From assembly GCA_016169945.1 (NCBI GenBank), contig JADLSH010000314.1, positions 1 to 64,000 of the forward strand: a DNA stretch of 64,000 bases, given 5' to 3'. The notes beneath the pieces were generated by a model that searched no databases, was not told the DNA's origin, and worked only from the letters and a program-made list of their open reading frames with translations. This DNA comes from Trachythela sp. YZ-2020. Its lineage: Eukaryota > Cnidaria > Anthozoa > Malacalcyonacea > Clavulariidae. Shown here one piece after another: positions 62,201 to 64,000 of this stretch. Numbering within the stretch: the stretch's first letter is position 1; each line of letters opens with the position of its first letter. Made by a program: the position numbers and the translations under genes.

Positions 62201-62724
62201 ATTACGGGCTGGGGGCCTTTAGAAAGTCCTATTAGGCTTTATTAGTTGATAGGAAACTACGGATAGTCGTTGAGAGATACACTGTGAAAAAGCGAAAGAA
62301 AAAGAAGAACTGCAGAAGATGAAGGAAGAGGAAGAAGAAGAAGAAGAAGAAGGAGAATTTGTTTCCGAATGCCCCCGCTTTGATTAAAAATTTTAAATTT
62401 GGGCCATTTGTATTATACGCAAAGTTTTAAGAACGCGAAGAAAGTTCGAGCTTCACTTATTTGCAATTTCCCTATTTTCCTACTTGGACCACTTTTAACC
62501 TCCCTCCACACCGTTTCTTGGAAGCGCCCCTTAAAACACTTGTCAAGATGCAAATTTATAATGTACATGAAAAATTACACCAGAAAATGTGATCTCGTAT
62601 TTCTCCCAACAAATGACAATATTCCTTGTCCTAGGATATTGTATACATATACCTTCAGACTGGCATGTAGGGCCAATTCTGCCAGCTTTACATTCACATG
62701 AAAATGGAGTTGGAGAACAAGGAT
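13952..62724 (-). CDS. EGF / cysteine-microexon / iminophenyl-pyruvate dimer synthase-like fusion gene (N-terminus outside window)
   Basis: Twenty-five exons join without a frame break to about 1,418 residues ending in TAA: eight EGF exons (62653-62724 to 45898-46011), eleven microexons of 18-54 nt (M1 at 47953-48003 sits between EGF exons; M2-M11 run 45002 to 27930), a 90-nt exon, and five exons of a ~960-residue domain (26649 to 13952). The last part matches the VioB/RebD/StaD family along its whole length: PRIHFAGK start, the [12 protein letters not shown] region, and a ferritin-like bundle with [19 protein letters not shown] and ELSHYFKF. Bacterial members couple two indole-pyruvate imines. 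EGF modules imply secretion, so the natural substrate may differ. All boundaries up to the synthase are phase 1. The start exon and signal peptide are not in the window. It could be two genes if an unseen promoter precedes 26649, but phase and frame continuity argue for one. Confidence 0.82.
14768..14866. repeat. Short tandem repeat, ~10-bp unit
   Basis: About ten imperfect copies of CAGACGAGTA / CAGACGACTA, in the last intron of the synthase gene. Confidence 0.85.
15451..15587. repeat. MITE hairpin
   Basis: Arms around GTTTATTATAGTGATTT and its complement AAATCACTATAATAAAC, about 60 bp each, intronic. Confidence 0.8.
16389..16518. repeat. MITE hairpin, GGTCCGTACTG type
   Basis: Arms of about 55 bp containing GGTCCGTACTGAAAAAATAT and its complement, flanked by TTATTTACCG / CGGTAAATAA. 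Related in design to the hairpin at 30362-30516. Confidence 0.85.
16701..16844. repeat. MITE hairpin with AGGCTGATTTCCATTC ends
   Basis: Terminal inverted repeats AGGCTGATTTCCATTC / GAATGGAAATCAGCCT and inner inverted repeats around GCAAAAGGTCGC. Non-coding. Confidence 0.85.
17112..17162. repeat. ACACA/GACAC pentanucleotide microsatellite
   Basis: Tandem GACAC followed by AACAC units immediately downstream (minus sense) of synthase exon d. Confidence 0.85.
17180..17592 (-). CDS. Synthase exon d (second half of ferritin-like bundle)
   Basis: About 413 nt, phase 1 to phase 0. The donor CAG/GTAAAC is clear; the acceptor is less certain, with 17592 (CTTCAAG) chosen because it gives phase 1 and an open frame. 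It encodes [22 protein letters not shown] (third metal-ligand region of the family) and [15 protein letters not shown] (fourth). These pair with ELEHA and DEMFH from exon c. Confidence 0.8.
18591..18870. other. Intronic, weak inverted repeat
   Basis: The ends resemble each other in inverted orientation (GCAGACAGACTGGACGCG and CGCGTACCGAATCGGTGTG) but match only partly. A 90-residue minus frame here has no domain motif. Probably a decayed MITE. Confidence 0.3.
19311..20412 (-). CDS. Synthase exon c (end of N-terminal half and start of ferritin-like bundle)
   Basis: 1,102 nt, phase 0 to phase 1, acceptor TTTTTCAG, donor TCAG/GTATCA. The first ~230 codons complete the beta-rich N-terminal half. 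The ferritin-like part begins near 19720 with [19 protein letters not shown] (ligand Glu and His) and continues with [19 protein letters not shown] (DEMFH at 19546-19560) and the family hallmark PSPLPGG. A Glu-to-Asp change at the first position of the E/D-E-M-x-H motif is conservative; the ligand pair E..H is kept. Confidence 0.9.
21285..21420 (-). mobile_element. LINE 3'-end fragment with (TTAG)n tail
   Basis: On the minus strand the sequence ends in CCCTCGTGAAATAAAGTTGC followed by CTAA repeats, the arrangement of a non-LTR element 3' terminus. Similar in design to 61055-61330. Confidence 0.5.
21421..22150. other. Synthase intron, nothing recognised
   Basis: AT-rich intronic sequence between a LINE tail and the donor of exon b. 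No exon, repeat or RNA gene could be supported. Confidence 0.4.
22151..22929 (-). CDS. Synthase exon b (N-terminal half)
   Basis: 779 nt, phase 1 to phase 0, acceptor TTTATTTTCAG, donor AAAG/GTAAGT. It encodes [20 protein letters not shown], the conserved 'G-K-VDLD---Q---EIYG' stretch of the VioB/RebD N-terminal half, followed by [11 protein letters not shown] and [16 protein letters not shown]. No metal ligands are expected here; in RebD-like enzymes this half accompanies the catalytic bundle. Confidence 0.85.
23380..25860 (-). mobile_element. Decayed CR1/L2-like LINE in synthase intron
   Basis: Minus strand. 25825-25450 gives a 5' leader-type sequence ([16 protein letters not shown]). After a nested MITE, 25160-24360 gives the connector and RT finger regions. 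24360-23630 gives the [21 protein letters not shown] stretch, [25 protein letters not shown] and a thumb region ([16 protein letters not shown]). The endonuclease is missing and stops are frequent. The 3' end near 23380 is marked by TTTA repeats. Confidence 0.8.
25160..25442. repeat. MITE, ATAGTTAATAGAG family, nested in a LINE
   Basis: Inverted ends of about 35 bp (ATAGTTAATAGAGATGAAAT ... / ... TCTCTATTAACTAT). Related ends occur at 44587 and 54572. It splits the LINE between its leader and connector regions. Confidence 0.8.
26386..26649 (-). CDS. Synthase exon a (N-terminus of enzyme domain)
   Basis: 264 nt, phase 1-1, acceptor TTTCTTTCTAG, donor AATG/GTAGGA. It encodes [20 protein letters not shown], then [20 protein letters not shown] and DPIAGAPVN: the start of VioB/RebD-type proteins, where 'PR-HF-G' follows the initiator methionine. 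The methionine directly before FPRIHF therefore coincides with the ancestral start, now buried inside a longer protein. Confidence 0.88.
26842..26931 (-). CDS. Cysteine exon joining microexon array to synthase
   Basis: 90 nt, phase 1-1, acceptor CCTTTCTAG, donor GAAA/GTGAGT. It encodes [19 protein letters not shown] followed by [10 protein letters not shown]: two cysteines 12 residues apart. It joins in frame to M11 and to synthase exon a. Family not recognised. Confidence 0.75.
27095..27175 (-). pseudogene. Possible duplicated/alternative exon, copy of 48.2-kb segment
   Basis: Minus strand translates [17 protein letters not shown], nearly identical to [17 protein letters not shown] at 48238-48185. 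It has an acceptor (TTTTTTATAG) in the correct phase, but the frame ends after about 40 codons at a TAA that overlaps an AATAAA. Either a decayed exon copy or an alternative terminal exon. Confidence 0.35.
27463..27585. repeat. 25-bp direct repeat
   Basis: CAAAATGCTTCAAAATGTTTTCAGA occurs twice about 75 bp apart (near 27486 and 27558), intronic. Confidence 0.75.
27930..27947 (-). CDS. Microexon M11 (18 nt)
   Basis: Acceptor CTTACAGAG, donor GATG/GTAAGA. Phase 1-1, encodes STNSD plus split codons; no cysteine. The competing acceptor two bases upstream would break phase. The smallest exon in the chain, so the least certain. Confidence 0.5.
28057..28385 (+). mobile_element. tRNA-derived SINE
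   Basis: The head contains a pol III A-box match (TGGCGCAGTTG) and, 30 bases on, a B-box-like GTTCGATCT, as in a tRNA-derived promoter. The body (TCCGGTTTCCTCCC..GGGAAAGTTAATTGGG) is followed by an (ATGT)n tail at 28370-28387. Confidence 0.8.
28557..29182. repeat. Inverted-repeat element
   Basis: Ends around TTGCGAGTCTGGGAGCTGGG (28559) and the complement-like AACTCACAGACTCGCAAA (29165). About 630 bp, no supported ORF. Confidence 0.6.
29299..29352 (-). CDS. Microexon M10 (54 nt)
   Basis: Acceptor TTTCCGTAG, donor AAAC/GTAAGT, phase 1-1. It encodes [17 protein letters not shown]: an Asn-rich lead followed by a C-x5-C pair with a Pro after each cysteine. Confidence 0.72.
30362..30516. repeat. 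MITE hairpin, GGTCTGTACGG type
   Basis: Long palindrome: arms include GGTCTGTACGGTAAAATATC and its complement, ends AACTTACTAACT / AGTTAGTAAGTAGTT. Confidence 0.88.
30546..30729. repeat. MITE hairpin, AAGCCCGTTTTCCACTAG ends
   Basis: Terminal inverted repeat AAGCCCGTTTTCCACTAG / CTAGTGGAAAACGGGCTT with inner arms (GCGCGAAGCGAAGCGA; TGATTGGTTAGCGAAAAA). TTA/TTTA at the flanks may be a target duplication. Confidence 0.88.
30910..30942 (-). CDS. Microexon M9 (33 nt)
   Basis: Acceptor TATTTCCTTTAG, donor ATAG/GTAAGA, phase 1-1. It encodes [11 protein letters not shown]-x3-C. Strong splice sites on both sides. Confidence 0.78.
   Translation of the reverse strand: MRLARRNVTI
31979..33815. mobile_element. 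Foldback element with 21-bp repeats at both ends
   Basis: Arms 31979-32212 and 33561-33815 are near-identical inverted copies. Each outer end is an array of GTCGAGAGTCGAGAGTAAAAA units (about 3.5 copies at left), then a unique stretch (ATAAGGCCATATTATAAGAT; CATAGTTTGCAGGATGAGAC). The 1.35-kb centre contains two direct copies of CATGTGCGTGAAAGCCAGG (32479 and 32995). No transposase frame. Confidence 0.85.
32292..32323. repeat. (TGTAC)n microsatellite
   Basis: About six tandem copies of TGTAC inside the foldback element. Confidence 0.9.
35230..38560 (-). mobile_element. CR1/L2-like LINE with 2A-like motif, near full length but frameshifted
   Basis: Minus strand. A hydrophobic stretch and GDVATNPGP (2A-like) at 38033-38007. 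Endonuclease parts follow at 37980-37460 ([41 protein letters not shown]); the connector at 37280-36670; RT fingers at 36657-36409 ([18 protein letters not shown]); RT palm at 36235-35705 ([32 protein letters not shown], catalytic FADD); thumb and C-terminus at 35680-35230. Frames change at least five times, so this copy is dead as read. Confidence 0.88.
39285..39455. repeat. Cluster of TTTCACRTRTGAAA-like motifs
   Basis: About six variants of the palindromic motif TTTCACATATGAAA / TTTCACGTGTGAAC in 170 bp (for example 39286, 39316, 39339, 39434). Intronic; could be a decayed tandem repeat or a cluster of protein-binding sites. Confidence 0.5.
40076..40123 (-). CDS. Microexon M8 (48 nt)
   Basis: Acceptor ATTTTTATAG, donor ACAG/GTAATA, phase 1-1. 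It encodes [15 protein letters not shown]: a Thr/Pro-rich lead (possible mucin-type glycosylation) and C-x3-C. Confidence 0.72.
40623..40658 (-). CDS. Microexon M7 (36 nt)
   Basis: Acceptor TGTTTTTTAG, donor ACAG/GTAAGT, phase 1-1. It encodes [12 protein letters not shown]-x4-C. Strong consensus donor. Confidence 0.78.
41726..41758 (-). CDS. Microexon M6 (33 nt)
   Basis: Acceptor TTTCAATTTTAG, donor TCAG/GTAAGA, phase 1-1. It encodes [11 protein letters not shown]-x2-C. It begins with AA, so joining it directly to M4 (which ends in T) would form TAA. Confidence 0.77.
42032..42064 (-). CDS. Microexon M5 (33 nt)
   Basis: Acceptor ATTATATTATAG, donor TTAG/GTAAGG, phase 1-1. It encodes [11 protein letters not shown]-x3-C, close in pattern to M9. 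Its first bases AC rescue the split codon left by M4. Confidence 0.75.
   Translation of the reverse strand, partial: TRCVKQIVIG
42347..42376 (-). CDS. Microexon M4 (30 nt)
   Basis: Acceptor CAAATTCAG, donor GCAT/GTGAGT, phase 1-1. It encodes [14 protein letters not shown]. The only exon of the chain that ends in T, which makes some junctions create a stop codon. Confidence 0.75.
43335..43364 (-). CDS. Microexon M3 (30 nt)
   Basis: Acceptor CAATTTATGTAG, donor GCTG/GTGAGA, phase 1-1. It encodes [10 protein letters not shown]-x2-C. Same length and layout as M4, suggesting tandem exon duplication. Confidence 0.77.
43793..44217. repeat. MITE with nested near-perfect hairpin
   Basis: Outer inverted repeats around TATTTGTTCGATTGAG-CCAA and its complement near 44215. 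The inner palindrome at 43921-44040 (CAATTGATATGGCTAGAACA and complement) is almost perfect, arms of about 55 bp. Confidence 0.85.
44587..44900. repeat. MITE, ATAG(T/C)CAATAGAATAAAC family
   Basis: The left end TAGCCAATAGAATAAACAAG matches the left end at 54572; the right end (GAGTTTCCAAAC) is decayed. Confidence 0.55.
44958..45002 (-). CDS. Microexon M2 (45 nt)
   Basis: Acceptor TATGCCCCAG, donor GAGAG/GTGCGA, phase 1-1. It encodes [14 protein letters not shown] with a single cysteine. The donor is weaker than in the other microexons. It follows directly on EGF8. Confidence 0.62.
45898..46011 (-). CDS. EGF-like module exon EGF8
   Basis: 114 nt, phase 1-1, acceptor AATATTATAG, donor AAAG/GTAAAT. 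Six cysteines in EGF spacing: [28 protein letters not shown] fits the O-fucose consensus C-x4-[ST]-C. No calcium-binding signature. Closely related in wording to EGF5. Confidence 0.9.
46511..46963. repeat. MITE with GAACTTCGACGTTTCGAG ends
   Basis: Terminal inverted repeats AAGAACTTCGACGTTTCGAG / CTCGAAACGTCGAAGTTCTT enclosing about 400 bp without a supported ORF. Confidence 0.75.
47015..47128 (-). CDS. EGF-like module exon EGF7
   Basis: 114 nt, phase 1-1, acceptor TTATCTTTAG, donor [38 protein letters not shown]: six cysteines. Lies between M1 and EGF8. Confidence 0.9.
47953..48003 (-). CDS. Microexon M1 (51 nt)
   Basis: Acceptor TTTTATTTTTAG, donor CAAG/GTGCGT, phase 1-1. It encodes [16 protein letters not shown] with one cysteine. 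The reading frame stays open for another ~78 codons upstream through the predicted acceptor, so a longer exon form is possible. Confidence 0.62.
48004..48238 (-). other. Open frame upstream of M1, possible exon extension
   Basis: In frame with M1: [44 protein letters not shown] partial copy lies at 27095-27175. No acceptor of phase 1 was found; CCATTGGAG at about 48210 would give phase 0. Coding status is undecided. Confidence 0.3.
48668..48778 (-). CDS. EGF-like module exon EGF6 (seven cysteines)
   Basis: 111 nt, phase 1-1, acceptor ATAATATCCAG, donor [37 protein letters not shown]: a normal EGF plus one extra cysteine in KCCC. Confidence 0.9.
   Translation of the reverse strand, partial: SLATTIPVNMVVNVLLPESRTSVAVQQDTLESIAKL
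48807..48912. repeat. AT-rich minisatellite, left part
   Basis: About six copies of AATGTTTAGAAAATATC-like units. The same type of unit resumes at 51400-51480, on the far side of the foldback element. Confidence 0.75.
48914..51395. mobile_element. 2.5-kb foldback element
   Basis: The ends AACAAGGGGGAATTTCGTTT and its near-complement AAACGAAATTCTCCCTTGTT begin arms of roughly 850 bp on the left (to about 49795) and 620 bp on the right (from about 50775). Shared internal blocks include GTTTGTTTACATTTTG and AGTGCTAGCTTATTTTATAT. No transposase frame; the centre (49.8-50.8 kb) is single-copy here. Confidence 0.85.
52426..52542 (-). CDS. EGF-like module exon EGF5
   Basis: 117 nt, phase 1-1, acceptor AATATTGTAG, donor [38 protein letters not shown]: six cysteines; a close relative of EGF8. 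Confidence 0.9.
53077..53201. repeat. Hairpin with tRNA-like arm
   Basis: Arms 53077-53127 and 53151-53201. The right arm contains CAGGTTCGAATCCAACCGCG, a perfect pol III B-box. The repeat is flanked by direct copies of CGCTTCATATAAAA at about 52843 and 53270. Not a functional tRNA. Confidence 0.65.
53547..53660 (-). CDS. EGF-like module exon EGF4
   Basis: 114 nt, phase 1-1, acceptor TTTATTGTAG, donor [38 protein letters not shown]: canonical six-cysteine EGF. Confidence 0.92.
53661..54571. other. Intron, nothing recognised
   Basis: AT-rich sequence upstream (gene sense) of EGF4. No exon with cysteine codons and matching phase was found on the minus strand. Confidence 0.4.
54572..54796. repeat. 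MITE, CATAGTCAATAGAATA family
   Basis: Ends CATAGTCAATAGAATAAACA and TGTATTCTATTGACTATG. Best-preserved member of the family seen at 25160 and 44587. Confidence 0.8.
55572..56774. mobile_element. 1.2-kb non-autonomous element with AAGGTGGCT ends
   Basis: Terminal inverted repeats AAGGTGGCTTCCTAGGGTTTT and AAAACCCTAGGGAGCCACCTT. No convincing ORF between them. Confidence 0.7.
57775..57935 (+). repeat. GC-rich dispersed repeat, copy 2
   Basis: Related to 12548-12722: TTAGTACCCTCGCCCCGGGC then CGCGCCGTTGGCTCGAGG. Contains TATAAATA at 57855. Confidence 0.6.
58483..58596 (-). CDS. EGF-like module exon EGF3
   Basis: 114 nt, phase 1-1, acceptor TTTAAACTTAG, donor [38 protein letters not shown]: canonical six-cysteine EGF. 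Confidence 0.93.
58786..60600 (-). repeat. ~78-bp minisatellite derived from the end of exon EGF2
   Basis: About 17 units (12 at 58786-59700, 5 at 60262-60600, split by ~560 bp of other sequence containing a hairpin at 60177-60260). In minus sense each unit carries a diverged copy of the last ~45 bases of EGF2 (TTTGTCGGTTCATTCTGC...), the donor GTAAGACACTACACTAG and the adjoining intron. The array begins exactly at EGF2's own donor. Confidence 0.88.
60601..60720 (-). CDS. EGF-like module exon EGF2 (seven cysteines)
   Basis: 120 nt, phase 1-1, acceptor TCAATTTTAG, donor [24 protein letters not shown] (fits the O-fucose consensus), [16 protein letters not shown] with one extra cysteine. Its 3' end seeded the minisatellite downstream. 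Confidence 0.9.
61055..61330 (-). mobile_element. LINE 3'-end fragment with (ATTC)n tail
   Basis: On the minus strand it ends in CTCTCGTTAAATAAAGTCTT followed by CATT repeats, like the fragment at 21285. The body has no ORF. Confidence 0.45.
61331..62650. other. Intron between EGF1 and EGF2
   Basis: Contains an (AAAT)n run near 61320 and a (GAA)n run at 62322-62352. No cysteine-bearing exon of phase 1 was found. Confidence 0.4.
62653..62724 (-). CDS. EGF-like module exon EGF1, internally truncated (four cysteines)
   Basis: 72 nt, phase 1-1, acceptor CTATTTTAG, donor [29 protein letters not shown] then TC: Cys 1, 4, 5 and 6 of the EGF pattern are present, while the ~14 residues with Cys 2 and 3 are missing. 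Splice sites and phase are intact, so it is probably still used. Confidence 0.75.
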
Positions 62725-64000
62725 CTAAAATAGATAGCAAGTCAAATGGCATTAGTATACGATTTGATGAATTTAGTATATTACAGTATATTGCCTCGCA
62801 TAGTTTTTTCTACTATTTTTGTTGTGTGTTCAGAGGCGTAGTCACTGGGCCGGGGGGACGAGATATATCACAATTCACGGAGTGGCATGCTGCATCATTA
62901 CATAGTATTATTCTGAGAGTTATATTTTCCTAAGACTTCACCATTCAGCCTCCTAAGTCGCCAGCAATCAGCATTAATCGCACATAGATTTCAGTTCGTC
63001 TTCCTAAATTCGTCGTAATAATTTTAAAATTTCGCATCAATTTTTACAATTTTTCTTCTCAACCTTAAACAGTTAAAGCACCTGTCTTTACTGCAATATT
63101 CATAAAAACACTTAGCAAAATATTTTTTAAGTATTTTTATGAATATTGCAACAGCAATCAGCCGAGCTACTGAGCTACTGAGCTCTTCCTCAAACACATT
63201 CGATTGTCGAATTCGATTAGTTCTTGCATTGGTTGATGATAATCGCCGTTTGGATGCTCTGTTTTGCTTCTTTCAAATGTCTTCGATTCCGCCCAAAACA
63301 GTACCGAGTCCTGTATGCCATCTGCTGATACAAGGGACGAGATAATCGCTCGAACAAGGAGTGGTCGAATTAGTCAGAGACCGAAGTATGTGAACGATTA
63401 CTATACCTAGTGGACAAATAAGCTAGATAGGAAAAAACATGTTTCATAAAAGCACTTAAAAAATATTTTCATGCATGCATAATTAACTTGTCGCCTATTT
63501 AAGCAGTGTCAAATAAGTTTTAGTTTGTAGTTAGCAAATAAATTGATTATAAAAGTCGGCTTTAGCTATAATTTCTTTCTTGTCAGCGAAACATGGACCT
63601 ACCCTCACCAAACTGTACTAAATTCATACGATGGATAATACACGTCAATTATTCTCTAATTGTATCATTTACTTCAACGAGTTTGTTTCGGCCGTTGTTG
63701 TCGCGTTGCTGTTCTGCATGCTATGTGACTGCCGTCAGCATTTCAAGCTTGAAGTTAAGAACGACAATCTATGCAGTTCACGTTTATGATTTCAAGCACA
63801 ACGTGCTGTCGCGAGCATTGACGGCTTGGTTTTTACGCACGACGACCGTATCACAGATAAGGAATGTAGGATTAGGAATATTTGAAGATATATTTATTAT
63901 TAGAGTTTCTAAAATTCCCCAAGCGATTTTCAATTTTGGAGACTTGAAATCTAATGCCAAATTTTCCATAAGTTGTTCGAATTTTTGGAACGCAAAAATT
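62725..64000. other. Upstream region/intron of EGF-synthase gene
   Basis: No exon could be supported. Further upstream exons, including the signal peptide, are expected beyond the window. Confidence 0.4.

Overview
The window is eukaryotic, AT-rich animal DNA: spliced genes with GT-AG introns, extracellular EGF modules, non-LTR retrotransposons of the kinds common in Cnidaria, and very many hairpin MITEs. The best guess is an early-branching metazoan, probably a cnidarian. This is inferred from gene and transposon style, not from any search.

Two host genes lie tail to tail. On the + strand, 4818-8525, are the last five exons of an ABCC/MRP-type (ABCC4-like) ABC transporter: the end of NBD1, the second membrane domain and a complete NBD2. 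Its 5' exons lie left of the window behind a LINE. On the - strand, 62724 down to 13952, is one very large gene of at least 25 exons, followed here without a frame break for about 1,418 residues. From the N-terminal side it encodes eight EGF-like modules (one internally truncated), then a chain of tiny exons (18-54 nt), nearly all carrying one closely spaced cysteine pair, a 90-nt cysteine exon, and then five exons forming a complete domain of about 960 residues. That domain resembles bacterial iminophenyl-pyruvate dimer synthase (VioB / RebD / StaD, ferritin-like fold), the enzyme that couples two tryptophan-derived imines on the way to violacein, rebeccamycin and staurosporine. Every exon boundary up to the start of the enzyme domain is phase 1, so the EGF and cysteine modules can be shuffled or skipped. 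A secreted EGF / cysteine-microexon / tryptophan-dimer-synthase fusion is the candidate undescribed system here.

The rest is mobile and repetitive DNA. Left edge, 1-4740: a LINE with an intact ORF1 and a decayed ORF2. 8.7-13.8 kb: hairpins, a deleted Mutator-like transposase and LINE fragments between the two genes. Inside the large gene's introns: LINEs at 23.4-25.9, 31.1-34.9 and 35.2-38.6 kb (the last with a 2A-like motif), a tRNA-derived SINE at 28.06 kb, two foldback elements (32.0-33.8 and 48.9-51.4 kb), numerous MITEs, and a minisatellite at 58.8-60.6 kb whose unit is a copy of the 3' end and splice donor of the adjacent EGF exon. The right end, 62.7-64 kb, contains no exon I can support; the first exon and signal peptide of the large gene should lie beyond it.
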